Source of the DNA: a virus
Virus record (IMG/VR): IMGVR_UViG_3300042549_005931
Coordinates: 1-64,000 of that record
Length of the DNA stretch: 64,000 bases
Direction: 5' to 3' (one strand)
Within the stretch, counting starts at the first letter, position 1, and every line of letters begins with the position of its first letter. Shown one piece after another: positions 1 through 7,190 of this stretch. The translations under genes were made by a program, and so were the position numbers. The notes under the pieces were generated by a model. That model made no database searches. It saw only the letters and a program-made list of their open reading frames with translations, and was not told the origin of the DNA.

Positions 1-67
1 ATAATCTCTGTGGCGTAACAAATCTTTGTTCCAACACAATATACACATTTTCTTTGATATTTTCCAT
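1..67 (-). CDS. 5' end of an unidentified gene, cut by the left edge
   Basis: An ATG at 67-65 opens a frame with no stop before the window edge, so only about 22 codons are visible (beginning MENIKENVYIVLEQ). It starts 12 bases after the stop of the peptidase gene on the same strand, which is the normal spacing in this run, so it is probably the next gene of the minus-strand unit. Too little is visible to assign a family. Confidence 0.5.
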   Translation of the reverse strand, partial: MENIKENVYIVLEQRFVTPQRL

Positions 68-79
68 ATATGGTTAAAT

Positions 80-544
80 TTATATACTAATATAAGAATA
101 AAATTTAATTCTACCAGCTCCTTTAAAATGTTTATCGTATTTTGGTTCACTAAGATTACTAATCTTCACCCCCTCAACTCGATTGGCTGCATGAACAAAG
201 TTACCATTACCAAGATACAATCCACAGTGCCAACCACTTGGACTTATTCTACTTCTAAAGAATAGAATGTCACCAACTACTAAACTATCCCTTTGTACAC
301 GTTTAGTTTGATTCCATTGTTGTTGACAGTTATTACCAAGCTTAATACCATATACTTCACCGTATAATTTCTTTGTAAATTGTGAACAATCAATACCATT
401 TTTGGTTGAACCACCTAACCTATATCTAACTCCCATCCATTCGTTAATAAATGTTGAAAGTTCTTTTGTTTGACCAACACATGACATCGTAATTAATAAC
501 ATTACAATTATCAGAATGGTTATATCTTTAAATGTTTGTTTCAT
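80..544 (-). CDS. NlpC/P60-family cysteine peptidase with N-terminal export signal
   Basis: A 154-residue protein. Residues 6-22 form a hydrophobic segment ending at Cys22, so it looks like a signal peptide, possibly a lipoprotein signal although the lipobox (TMSC) is weak. An NlpC/P60 domain follows: the nucleophile Cys53 lies in GSTKNGIDCSQF, His107 in WHCGLYLGNG, and the third polar residue is probably His118 in FVHAA. Family members cut peptide bonds in peptidoglycan stem peptides, usually outside the inner membrane. In a phage this could serve lysis or envelope remodelling; the domain is also common in Bacteroidota lipoproteins, so capture from a host is plausible. It overlaps the end of the upstream HAD gene by 17 bases, suggesting translational coupling. 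The family call is firm; the role in lysis is inference. Confidence 0.85.
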   Translation of the reverse strand: MKQTFKDITILIIVMLLITMSCVGQTKELSTFINEWMGVRYRLGGSTKNGIDCSQFTKKLYGEVYGIKLGNNCQQQWNQTKRVQRDSLVVGDILFFRSRISPSGWHCGLYLGNGNFVHAANRVEGVKISNLSEPKYDKHFKGAGRIKFYSYISI

Positions 545-1052
545 TTGATTTTAATTTATTTATAATCTTATCCTTTAGACCAGATTTCTTTACACCATCA
601 CGGTTTGTGGTAGCAAAGTATTTGTCATCATCACCCGTATGTACCATATACTTACCAATGTTTAAGTCATCGATAACCACGTAGTTTGTTATATTGTGTT
701 CCTTAATATACTCACCAATCTCGGCAGCTCTTGTCATCTCCTGATTACCTGACGCAATGAATACTTCACCCGTTACCGCAATGGGACATTTCTTAACTCT
801 GTTAAACTTGAAAATGGTTTCTAAGTTTGATAGACTAAAATACAATCTCCAATCAGATGACAATACAATCTCTGCACCGGTCTCATCCAATATCTCATTG
901 AATACGTCAACAGCACCTTTGTCCCACGGATATGGGACATCCAGTTCTTCCATCTCAGGATTCTTTCTCCAAAACTTGGCACGGTTCATAAAGAACTGTA
1001 AGTTAGTGGCTAAGACCCCATCAATATCAAGAAATATTACTGCTTTACCCAT
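528..1052 (-). CDS. HAD-superfamily phosphatase-like protein (HAD domain of the Swiss Army Knife RNA-repair type)
   Basis: A 174-residue protein with the HAD signature FLDIDGVL (nucleophile Asp9, acid/base Asp11), motif II at IVLSSDWR (Ser65/Ser66) and an acidic motif IV at VVIDD (residues 125-129). The SSDWR pattern and short cap resemble the HAD_SAK group of small phosphatases found in phages and bacteria, sometimes linked with RNA or nucleotide repair. The substrate cannot be read from the sequence; polynucleotide 3'-phosphate or a nucleotide are possible. It lies between DUF2452 and the NlpC/P60 gene and overlaps both by 13-17 bases, so it is part of the same coupled unit. Confident on the superfamily, weak on function. 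Confidence 0.8.
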   Translation of the reverse strand: MGKAVIFLDIDGVLATNLQFFMNRAKFWRKNPEMEELDVPYPWDKGAVDVFNEILDETGAEIVLSSDWRLYFSLSNLETIFKFNRVKKCPIAVTGEVFIASGNQEMTRAAEIGEYIKEHNITNYVVIDDLNIGKYMVHTGDDDKYFATTNRDGVKKSGLKDKIINKLKSNETNI

Positions 1053-1399
1053 TTTTGTTCACTGTTTAATTTAAATGTCCCCATATGTTCTCGGTTCCAT
1101 TCGGTTGGACCTATCAAAGATAAGAATAAATTTCCATCTTTACCAATGTACAAATGATATGTCTCACCAATCACCGGTTCAAATGAAAAGTTAGAACGAT
1201 AAACCAAATCATTCCATTGGAATTCTTCAATCAGTTTATTATATTCTTCTTTTAATTCATTGAACTTGGTATTCAATTGTTTGTTAACCTTTTGAACCCC
1301 ACGGTTCTTCCACGTTGATACATCTTCAACTTTAATTGCCGGAGCACCAACATTACTACCATAAGGTAAAAGACCAGGATTTTCTGATATATTATCCAT
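1037..1399 (-). CDS. DUF2452 family protein
   Basis: About 120 residues. The N-terminal segment NPGLLPYGSNVGAPAIK and the C-terminal pattern PVIGETYHLYIGKDGNLFLS with a following SLIGPTEWN match the DUF2452 (C1orf50-like) family, common in Bacteroidota and of unknown function. The predicted start is the ATG at 1399, which overlaps the TAA of the preceding small gene (ATGGATAA); an upstream TTG at 1408 would add three residues and is less likely. A Lys/Glu-rich helix occupies roughly residues 35-60. The presence of this family is one of the hints for a Bacteroidota host. Confidence 0.75.
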   Translation of the reverse strand: MDNISENPGLLPYGSNVGAPAIKVEDVSTWKNRGVQKVNKQLNTKFNELKEEYNKLIEEFQWNDLVYRSNFSFEPVIGETYHLYIGKDGNLFLSLIGPTEWNREHMGTFKLNSEQKWVKQ

Positions 1400-1514
1400 T
1401 GATTCCAAATAATAATCCTATAAGATATTGCCCCAAACGAATTAATAGATATATTGATAAGAGAAAAAAGGTGAATCCAATTAAGAAATCTTTAAAATCG
1501 TCAAACTTATTCAT
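1392..1514 (-). CDS. Small single-pass membrane protein, 40 residues
   Basis: A 40-codon frame starting at ATG 1514-1512 and ending at TAA 1394-1392. It fits exactly between the DHFR stop (1516) and the DUF2452 start (1399), as expected in this tightly packed unit. The protein begins MNKFDDFKDFLIGF and is a hydrophobic helix from about residue 11 to 37 (FLIGFTFFLLSIYLLI then LGQYLIGLLFGI). No family recognised. It could be a small membrane or lysis-related protein, but only its context and hydrophobicity support that. Confidence 0.6.
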   Translation of the reverse strand: MNKFDDFKDFLIGFTFFLLSIYLLIRLGQYLIGLLFGING

Positions 1515-1515
1515 A

Positions 1516-1899
1516 TTAATTTGTTTTAAAATAATAATGATATATCCTACATTGAGGATTTAAATTTCTGAAGTCAGGTTCGGGTGTGTCACCATCGGTA
1601 TAGTCATGTATGTGTGAGATGTGTAACTCGGTAAACCTATCACAGAAATGTTCATATGTTGCTTTACCCCCAATACACCAGTCCGCCAAATCATAATTTG
1701 TATCAATGTTATTACGGTCGTGAACAATTATCTCTCTACCGGGTAACTTAGGTAATGTTTGTGACGTTCTATAACCGACTAACAATGAACCACCCATGGT
1801 AAGTTTCTTGAAGTGTTGTAAATCTTCACTTGACCTCCAAGGTAAATCATTATTTAATCCGATGTAACCAGCCTTGTTAATTGCAATTATTCCCTTCAT
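1516..1899 (-). CDS. folA: Dihydrofolate reductase, short phage form
   Basis: A 127-residue DHFR (typical bacterial length about 160). It shows the N-terminal strand MKGIIAINKAGYIG, the Met20-loop equivalent with LPW (19-21), the catalytic acid Asp26 in SSEDLQHFKKLT aligned with E. coli Asp27, and the NADPH-binding IGG motif in WCIGGKATYEHF. It reduces dihydrofolate to tetrahydrofolate with NADPH, regenerating the cofactor consumed by the thymidylate synthase immediately upstream (one base between the two genes). The C-terminal third is shortened compared with cellular enzymes. The pairing with ThyA is the classic phage dTMP module. Confidence 0.9.
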   Translation of the reverse strand: MKGIIAINKAGYIGLNNDLPWRSSEDLQHFKKLTMGGSLLVGYRTSQTLPKLPGREIIVHDRNNIDTNYDLADWCIGGKATYEHFCDRFTELHISHIHDYTDGDTPEPDFRNLNPQCRIYHYYFKTN

Positions 1900-1900
1900 G

Positions 1901-3073
1901 TTAGTTTGATAATGGAGCTTTAATTTTTGGATGTGATTGATAATTCACCAACTCAAAACAATCGGGTCTATATGATAGTATTTTATCATTAAATGATTTT
2001 GGACCCAAATGTTCTTTTACTTTTTCATGCATATACCAATTTCTTTCCGTAATTGTAATAGCCGGTAAATCATATGGTTCTCTACTGATTTGTTCTTTTG
2101 CTTGTTCAATGTGGTTTTTATATAAATGCACATCTCCCAAATTACCAATCAAATCTTCAGGTATCATATTAACTTCTTTTGCTATAATCTCTAATAGTAA
2201 TGCATAAGATGCAATGTTAAATGGTAATCCTAAAAATGTATCTACTGAACGTTGATTCCACATTAATGATATGGTTCTTTTAGGGACAGGATATAATTTA
2301 TCAATTTCGTTATGGTCAACCACATGAAAATCAAAAGGGTCAAACACTTCATATTTTTTAGACGCCAAATCCAATCGTTCCTCTATACTCAGCTCTCTTG
2401 TATAAACTTGGAACCCGTAATGACATGGAGGTAAAACCATTTGGTCTAACTCTGCTACATTCCAAGCATTTACCATCAATCTTCTACTATCAGGATTTGT
2501 TTTTAGGTCATGTACTAATCGTAGTATTTGGTCATACCACAATGAACCTTTCTCATTCTTATCCATATCCATCCACCCTTGCCACTGTCTCCACTGCTTA
2601 CCATAGATTGGTCCTAAATCACCCCATTTCTTTGCAAACTCATTATCGGTTTTTATTTTGTTGATAAACTCTTTTTGTGTTAAAATTATGTAATCATCAC
2701 CATCTTCAGTTTCAATTTTAATCATTTCACCTCTTATGGTTTTGATAATAAAATCATCAATAGGATTCTCCAATTGAAAATCATTAGTGATTTTCTCATA
2801 GTTCTTATAAGTATCACCATCCCAAATGTGGCAATCGTAATCTAATAGGAATTTGATGTTAGTATCTCCTCTTAAAAACCATAAGAGTTCTGTTACAATG
2901 GAGTTCCAATGCATCTTCTTTGTGGTTAGTAATGGAAACCCCTGTGACATCTTATGACGAATCTGTCTACCAAATACTGATATCGTACCGGTACCTGTTC
3001 TATCATCCTTTTCAACTCCGTTATCTAAAATATCTTGTAGGAGTTCTTGGTACTTACTATCGATTGTATTCAT
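1901..3073 (-). CDS. thyA: Thymidylate synthase (ThyA type) with two insertions
   Basis: A 390-residue ThyA-family enzyme converting dUMP and methylene-THF to dTMP and DHF. Key elements: DRTGTGT at 24-30, the FGRQIRHKMSQGFPLLTTKK block, WFLRGDTNI, YGKQWRQW near 157-164, the catalytic Cys217 in LPPCHYGFQVY, and QRSVDTFLGLPFNIASY. It is about 125 residues longer than E. coli ThyA. The extra length lies between WDGDTY and GDLGPIYG (about 50 residues, the place where Lactobacillus TS also has an insert) and after the catalytic Cys (roughly residues 226-264). All catalytic landmarks are intact, so it is predicted active. It overlaps the upstream gene by 17 bases and is followed by DHFR. Confidence 0.95.
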   Translation of the reverse strand: MNTIDSKYQELLQDILDNGVEKDDRTGTGTISVFGRQIRHKMSQGFPLLTTKKMHWNSIVTELLWFLRGDTNIKFLLDYDCHIWDGDTYKNYEKITNDFQLENPIDDFIIKTIRGEMIKIETEDGDDYIILTQKEFINKIKTDNEFAKKWGDLGPIYGKQWRQWQGWMDMDKNEKGSLWYDQILRLVHDLKTNPDSRRLMVNAWNVAELDQMVLPPCHYGFQVYTRELSIEERLDLASKKYEVFDPFDFHVVDHNEIDKLYPVPKRTISLMWNQRSVDTFLGLPFNIASYALLLEIIAKEVNMIPEDLIGNLGDVHLYKNHIEQAKEQISREPYDLPAITITERNWYMHEKVKEHLGPKSFNDKILSYRPDCFELVNYQSHPKIKAPLSN

Positions 3074-3437
3074 CTTTAATATTTAATCTTTTTTTGTTTT
3101 CTCTTTCATCTTCGTGGCTATAGGATTCCTTGTGTGAAATAATTCTATGAAATTCTTTATAAGCACTTGGATGTGTTTCTCTTATACGGTCGATACCAAA
3201 CTCATATTCAAATAAGACATCTTCGTATCTCCGCTCTTTAGAATCAAAACCATCTTCCAACGTGGTAATGTCAATTTGTAATGATTGAATTACATTCCTC
3301 AATGAATCTTCTTTACACACATGTGCATCGATTGCAACCGGTGCACTACGTTGATTGTAATTTTCGGCGAGTCCCCATGATAGTAAGACCGCTATGGCAA
3401 CGAAACTTATTAATAATACATTGTTTTTATTTTCCAT
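3057..3437 (-). CDS. Membrane-anchored coiled-coil protein, possible spanin-like
   Basis: A 126-residue protein with one N-terminal hydrophobic segment (residues 8-24, VLLISFVAIAVLLSWGL) followed by a polar, mostly helical domain with heptad-like stretches (about 45-75). This topology, a short cytoplasmic N-terminus, one helix and a coiled-coil periplasmic domain, resembles inner-membrane spanins (Rz), but no family signature is visible and there is no nested Rz1-like lipoprotein frame that I can recognise. It overlaps neighbours on both sides, as is usual in this run. Confidence 0.7.
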   Translation of the reverse strand: MENKNNVLLISFVAIAVLLSWGLAENYNQRSAPVAIDAHVCKEDSLRNVIQSLQIDITTLEDGFDSKERRYEDVLFEYEFGIDRIRETHPSAYKEFHRIISHKESYSHEDERENKKRLNIKDEYNR

Positions 3438-3636
3438 AATATGGGTTTTTTTGAGATTGAATTCCTATTGTTAATTTTAAAAATTGAAAATATAACCCCC
3501 AACCTGGTGATGTCTCACCGGTCGTCCAAAATTGATATGGGTTATGAAAAAATACTATGGTTGGTAATATAAACCATTCCTTTCTACCCCATCTAATGAA
3601 ATAGTCAGTATATCTTTTTGGTTCTTTATTCGTCAT
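3427..3636 (-). CDS. Hypothetical protein, about 69 residues
   Basis: Unrecognised basic, aromatic-rich protein starting MTNKEPKRYTDYFIRWGRK. The ATG at 3636 is preferred over an in-frame GTG three codons upstream. Residues around 20-35 (WFILPTIVFF) are hydrophobic enough for a short membrane-associated segment, and the rest is rich in Trp, Tyr and Phe. It overlaps both neighbouring genes by about 10 bases, which supports it being real. Function unknown. Confidence 0.6.
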   Translation of the reverse strand: MTNKEPKRYTDYFIRWGRKEWFILPTIVFFHNPYQFWTTGETSPGWGLYFQFLKLTIGIQSQKNPYYGK

Positions 3637-3928
3637 AATTTCCACTTGTTCTTCTCATCAATCTATCAACTTCATCCTCTTTCTCTTTTAGTTCAATGAT
3701 TCTCATGTAATAATTTTTCTTATCTCTATTTGAGTCCACGTTAACATTTTTATCGAACCATTTACTAAACCAAGTACCTTTATAAACTAAAACTTGACAT
3801 CTTTCATCAAACTCATCCGCATCATCCTTTTCCAATAATCCTTCTTGAACTAATTTTGACAATACGAGTTCTTTTACCTTTTGGTAATTCGACATATCTT
3901 GTTCTAAATCTAACAATTGTTGGTCCAT
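3626..3928 (-). CDS. Hypothetical acidic helical protein, 100 residues
   Basis: No recognised family. The protein is highly charged, predicted mostly helical, with Asp/Glu-rich stretches near 34-43 and a Lys/Glu coiled-coil-like C-terminus (about 70-95). A single WFSKWF motif lies near the middle. Its start at 3928 is one base from the stop of the small membrane-protein gene at 3930, consistent with coupled expression. No catalytic motif is visible. Confidence 0.65.
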   Translation of the reverse strand: MDQQLLDLEQDMSNYQKVKELVLSKLVQEGLLEKDDADEFDERCQVLVYKGTWFSKWFDKNVNVDSNRDKKNYYMRIIELKEKEDEVDRLMRRTSGNYDE

Positions 3929-3929
3929 C

Positions 3930-4097
3930 TTATTTCTTTTTTAAGTAATCTAAAACAATGTTAAATGACCCGAGACCAATTGCTCCGAATCCAAAATACT
4001 TATCAAGTTGTGGGTCACCACCACTACCGTACTTCTCAATTAGAATCCCCGTGATTATCATCATCACGTAGACTATTTGTTTCAATGTTATTTTCAT
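3930..4097 (-). CDS. Small membrane protein, 55 residues (holin-like size)
   Basis: A frame from ATG 4097-4095 to TAA 3932-3930, filling the gap between two neighbouring genes and ending one base before the next start. It encodes a hydrophobic helix at about residues 8-21 (IVYVMMIITGILI), a Gly/Asp turn (YGSGGDPQ) and a second, weakly hydrophobic Gly-rich helix (about 35-50) ending in KKK. It overlaps the end of the upstream gene by 62 bases if the first ATG is used; ATGs at 4064 or 4061 would shorten the overlap. The size and two-helix layout could suit a holin, but this is only a topological guess. Confidence 0.6.
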   Translation of the reverse strand: MKITLKQIVYVMMIITGILIEKYGSGGDPQLDKYFGFGAIGLGSFNIVLDYLKKK

Positions 4098-4287
4098 TTT
4101 CTTTTAATTTACTGATACACTTATATAAACAAAAAGATTCACTTATTGAATATAAACCATTACTTAATGCATAGTTTATACCAACTTCGATAATCTTAAT
4201 TGCGGATTCTTTATCCAAGGATTCAACAAAATTATCAAAATCCTTTTGAGTGTCAAATTCAATTAATCCTCCAAATATATTTTCCAT
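4036..4287 (-). CDS. Hypothetical protein, 83 residues
   Basis: First gene of the leftmost minus-strand unit, starting MENIFGGLIEFDTQKDF. No family recognised. It is acidic, has a predicted helical core (about 14-60) and an Asn/Asp-rich tail. Only 47 bases separate its start from the divergent DUF192 gene, so the promoters of both must lie in 4288-4334, which is very AT-rich (over 80 percent A+T) and shows no promoter that I would call with confidence. Confidence 0.6.
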   Translation of the reverse strand: MENIFGGLIEFDTQKDFDNFVESLDKESAIKIIEVGINYALSNGLYSISESFCLYKCISKLKENENNIETNSLRDDDNHGDSN

Positions 4288-4334
4288 ATGACAATAATAA
4301 AAAAATATTTTGATAAAACCAAATAATTATAGTT

Positions 4335-4700
4335 ATGTCAGTACACATCAACAACAAAACATTCCCTGCAGAATACTTATCAAGTCCCGAAGATATCCGT
4401 CAAGGTATGATGGGTCGTACTTCATTAGATGGTTGTATGGTATTTAAAATGGGAAAAGGTCACCATTCATTTTGGATGAAAAAATGCCTAATCCCATTAG
4501 ATATTGTTTTTGTTCTTAATAATCGTATCAACCGTATCCATTCAAACTGTGAAGTACCCGATTCTCATACAATGAATCCACCAAGATATACAGGTATTGG
4601 TGACCATGTTATTGAGTTTCCTGCCGGTACTGCCAACGATTGGAGAGTTGGTGACCGTGTTGCTATGTATTTGGGAACTCCTCAGAATCCTGTTCGATAG
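4335..4700 (+). CDS. DUF192 family protein
   Basis: A 121-residue protein matching DUF192: the SSPEDIRQGMMGRTSL segment (family pattern R-x-GLM-R), a hydrophobic MVFKMG strand, the hallmark HSFWMKKCLIPLDIVFV (family FWMKNTxIPLDIxF) and the C-terminal strand pair VIEFPAGTANDW. The family is a small beta-barrel of unknown biochemical role; cellular members are often exported, but this one has no signal peptide. It stands alone on the plus strand and its last 38 bases overlap the convergent methyltransferase gene. Confidence 0.85.
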   Translation: MSVHINNKTFPAEYLSSPEDIRQGMMGRTSLDGCMVFKMGKGHHSFWMKKCLIPLDIVFVLNNRINRIHSNCEVPDSHTMNPPRYTGIGDHVIEFPAGTANDWRVGDRVAMYLGTPQNPVR

Positions 4701-5373
4701 TTACCTCTTCAGAGTACGGCTCAATGTTTGAGAAATCATATTTTACTTTTGGTTTAGTCTTTTGGAATACCCAAAAATAAGAATGGTATTTACGAGCGTG
4801 TTCTTGTTTAGTCCACTTAGTACCAAAACTATTTATACGTAAATTGGCCACCAAAATAAAAAGGTCTTTAGGATAGAAACCTAACTCCATGGCCATATTC
4901 ATTACCATTGAGTGCGTAAAGTGATTACGTCCACCTGATACTGTATCTTGACACTTGAATACAACAAATCCGTTCTTATCTGTGATTCGATACAATTCTT
5001 TTAAGGTATTGTAATAGTTTCTCATCAAATGTCCGTAACTTTCATATCCCTCGTATCTTTTTGCTATGATAGAACTACCTTCAGCATTATCACGATATGA
5101 CTTACCCGCAATAACAAACGGAGGGTCGTACATAACAGACTTCATTGAATTATCATCAAATGGTAAGTTCTCGGAACTCGCTTCAATGATACTGTCGTTT
5201 TTGGGGAACAAATCCGACTTAAGTTTTGGTTCGGGTAAGTTTTTCCAAAAGTTACCTGTTGAATATGTACAGTCGAGGTCAAATTGTTCAATCCCATACA
5301 ATTCCATGATACTTTTAATAACTTCATCATTAGTGTTATAAACACTTTTAATCGGTTTAAAGTCTTTTTCCAT
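4663..5373 (-). CDS. DNA methyltransferase (N6-adenine/N4-cytosine type, DPPF)
   Basis: A 236-residue protein with the catalytic DPPF motif (residues 83-86, in SVMYDPPFVIAG). A possible motif I region (FDLDCTYSTGNFW, 31-43) precedes a DLFPKNDS segment near 54-61, and the C-terminal YHSYFWVFQK strand resembles the end of a Rossmann MTase. This order is seen in small phage amino-methyltransferases that protect DNA or mark it epigenetically. No restriction nuclease is adjacent, so it is probably an orphan. It converges on the DUF192 gene and has its own promoter-like sequence upstream. Confidence 0.75.
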   Translation of the reverse strand: MEKDFKPIKSVYNTNDEVIKSIMELYGIEQFDLDCTYSTGNFWKNLPEPKLKSDLFPKNDSIIEASSENLPFDDNSMKSVMYDPPFVIAGKSYRDNAEGSSIIAKRYEGYESYGHLMRNYYNTLKELYRITDKNGFVVFKCQDTVSGGRNHFTHSMVMNMAMELGFYPKDLFILVANLRINSFGTKWTKQEHARKYHSYFWVFQKTKPKVKYDFSNIEPYSEEVTIEQDSEEFPNT

Positions 5374-5406
5374 TGATTTTTAAATATTTTTTTCGTATAC
5401 TTTTTA

Positions 5407-5438
5407 CAAATATAACCAATAAAAACAATAAACCAAAA
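5407..5438 (-). promoter_or_regulatory. Candidate Bacteroidota-type promoter for the methyltransferase gene
   Basis: Read on the minus strand, TTTTG (5438-5434) is followed after 19 bases by TATATTTG (5414-5407), matching the known Bacteroidota -33 TTTG and -7 TAnnTTTG elements with usual spacing. It lies 34 bases upstream of the ATG at 5373. The region is AT-rich, so chance matches occur, but element order, spacing and position agree. Confidence 0.4.
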
Positions 5439-5462
5439 TATTTATAAAAAAACAATACTACT

Positions 5463-5576
5463 ATGGCTTGTGGATGTAAAAAAAGAAATGAACAACCGGT
5501 ACAACCAATATCGATTCAAGTAAACGAAATTAAAACTCCGGCACCGACTTCAATACCGTCGGCACCTCAACAATAA
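5463..5576 (+). CDS. Small Cys-rich N-terminus protein, 37 residues
   Basis: A 37-codon frame from ATG 5463 to TAA 5574-5576. It begins MACGCKKRNEQPVQPIS and continues into a Pro/Thr/Ser/Gln-rich tail. The CGC plus basic cluster could bind a metal or be modified, but no family function is known to me. A strong intrinsic terminator starts two bases after its stop codon, which supports it being a separately expressed short transcript. It is divergent from the methyltransferase gene. Confidence 0.65.
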   Translation: MACGCKKRNEQPVQPISIQVNEIKTPAPTSIPSAPQQ

Positions 5577-5577
5577 G

Positions 5578-5606
5578 ATATATCGGGTAACCCCCGATAT
5601 ATTTTT
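5578..5606 (+). terminator. Intrinsic terminator
   Basis: A perfect 10-bp stem, ATATATCGGG (5578-5587) pairing with CCCGATATAT (5593-5602), a five-base loop, then a T run to 5606. It ends the transcript of the 37-residue gene and separates it from the carbohydrate operon. The stem is nearly symmetric but the T tract favours plus-strand termination. Confidence 0.85.
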
Positions 5607-5633
5607 AACAAAAGATTATATAAATATATACAT

Positions 5634-5831
5634 ATGAAAAATGTAACAAAATTAACGAGTGTAAATGTTCTTGAGGACGTTTACAATAAATTTAAAGTTA
5701 AGGCTGTAAACAGTGAAATCAATTTACAAAAGTTAGTCAATAGGTCATTAGACTTATATAATAATGACCAAACTTACAGAGATAAGATAAATAATCACGA
5801 TAACTTAACTGCTACGGGTACCAAATTTTAA
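5634..5831 (+). CDS. Ribbon-helix-helix-like small protein, possible regulator
   Basis: A 65-residue protein. Residues 4-45 read as a beta strand (TKLTSVNV), a helix (LEDVYNKFKVKAVNS), a turn and a second helix (NLQKLVNRSLDLYNND), the order expected for an Arc/CopG ribbon-helix-helix fold that dimerises and binds DNA with the strand. The tail is polar. It is the first gene of the plus-strand carbohydrate operon, only 27 bases after the terminator and 3 bases before the first glycosyltransferase, so it could autoregulate that operon. The fold call is by pattern only. Confidence 0.5.
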   Translation: MKNVTKLTSVNVLEDVYNKFKVKAVNSEINLQKLVNRSLDLYNNDQTYRDKINNHDNLTATGTKF

Positions 5832-5834
5832 TTT

Positions 5835-7190
5835 ATGAAGAAAAAGATATTACTATTATCTGACGACTTAAGGTCAACATCGGGTATTGCTACAATGTCA
5901 AAGGAATTTGTGTTGGGTACGGTGGATAAATACGATTGGGTCCAATTGGGTGCCATGATAAAACATCAAGATATTGGTAAAACCATTGACGTTAGTGAGG
6001 ATGTAAGAAATAAAACGGGGGTAAAAGATGCAAATGTAAAATTATATCCCAATAATGGTTATGGTGATATATTCACATTGAGGAGATTAATTGATATTGA
6101 AAAACCAGACGCCATTCTTCACTTTACAGACCCACACTATTGGCAATGGTTATACGATAATGAACAAGAAATTAGACAAAAATGTCCAATTTTGTTCTAT
6201 CATATATGGGATAATTTGCCTGACCCAAAATACAATAGAGATTATTATGAAAGTTGTGATTGGTTGGGTTGTATTTCCAAACAAACATACGGTATTGTTC
6301 ATCGTGTAGGTAAAATGAATAATGAATCAACATATAAACCATTAGAGGATTGGCAAATAAGTTATGTACCTCACGGTATTAATCAAAATGTTTTCAAACC
6401 AATTAAAAAAGTATCGGAAGATATTAGTAACTTTGTATATGGTGATAAAAAATATGATTTCATTTTGTTCTATAACAATCGAAACATTAGAAGAAAACAA
6501 CCAAGTGATGTAATCGCGTCATATAAATTATTCTGTGATAGTTTACCTAAGGACAAATCAAGTAAGTGTTTGTTATTAATGCACACACAACCAGTTGATG
6601 AGAATGGTACGGATTTAATTGCTGTAAAGAATAGTATATGTCCTGAATATGATGTGAAATTCACTAACTTTAAGTTGGAAGCCGATAAATTAAATGAGTT
6701 ATATAATTTAGTCGATTGTACAATTAATATTGCAAACAACGAGGGGTTTGGATTGGCTACGGCAGAGAGTATTATGACCGGCACACCTATTATTGTTAAT
6801 GTAACCGGTGGATTACAAGACCAATGTGGGTTTGATTTTAGTGCAGATGATTATATTTCAATTGGTTCTTTACATAATAAAGGTGAGAGGTCACAAACAA
6901 AACATGGTGAGTGGGTGATACCTGTATGGTCATCATCACAGAACTTAAATGGTTCAGTACTTACCCCATACATCTATGAAGATAGAGTTAATCTACAGGA
7001 TGTGGCAGACGCTATTAATAAAATGTATGAGTTGGGTAACAAGAAAAGAAAAGCTAATGGACAAAAAGGAAGAGAATGGGCAATTAAAAACCTATCTTCC
7101 AAAGTAATGTGTGATTCAATGTCTGAAGGTATTGATACAGCATTAAAGAACTATAAACCAAAGAGTAAATTTAAATTATACAAATTATAA
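5835..7190 (+). CDS. Glycosyltransferase, GT4/GT-B type
   Basis: A 451-residue GT-B enzyme. The N-terminal Rossmann domain opens with KKKILLLSDDLRSTSGIATM, resembling GT4 acceptor-domain starts. The C-terminal donor domain carries the E-x7-E motif EGFGLATAE (Glu303 and Glu311) followed by SIMTGTPIIVNVTGG, which binds the nucleotide-sugar. It probably transfers a sugar from a nucleotide donor in the cytoplasm; donor and acceptor cannot be deduced. The stop codon shares its last base with the start of the next glycosyltransferase (TAATG), so the two are likely made together. Confidence 0.85.
   Translation: MKKKILLLSDDLRSTSGIATMSKEFVLGTVDKYDWVQLGAMIKHQDIGKTIDVSEDVRNKTGVKDANVKLYPNNGYGDIFTLRRLIDIEKPDAILHFTDPHYWQWLYDNEQEIRQKCPILFYHIWDNLPDPKYNRDYYESCDWLGCISKQTYGIVHRVGKMNNESTYKPLEDWQISYVPHGINQNVFKPIKKVSEDISNFVYGDKKYDFILFYNNRNIRRKQPSDVIASYKLFCDSLPKDKSSKCLLLMHTQPVDENGTDLIAVKNSICPEYDVKFTNFKLEADKLNELYNLVDCTINIANNEGFGLATAESIMTGTPIIVNVTGGLQDQCGFDFSADDYISIGSLHNKGERSQTKHGEWVIPVWSSSQNLNGSVLTPYIYEDRVNLQDVADAINKMYELGNKKRKANGQKGREWAIKNLSSKVMCDSMSEGIDTALKNYKPKSKFKLYKL

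Noticed and set aside
4288-4334. Divergent promoter between the two outward-reading genes
   Set aside because: The 47 bases must contain promoters, but the best match to TAnnTTTG has a mismatch and no -33 element, so I did not call one.
5619-5626. TATAAATA just before the first gene of the carbohydrate operon as a promoter
   Set aside because: Only seven bases from the ATG, too close to act as a normal -10 element with a leader, and inside a simple AT stretch.
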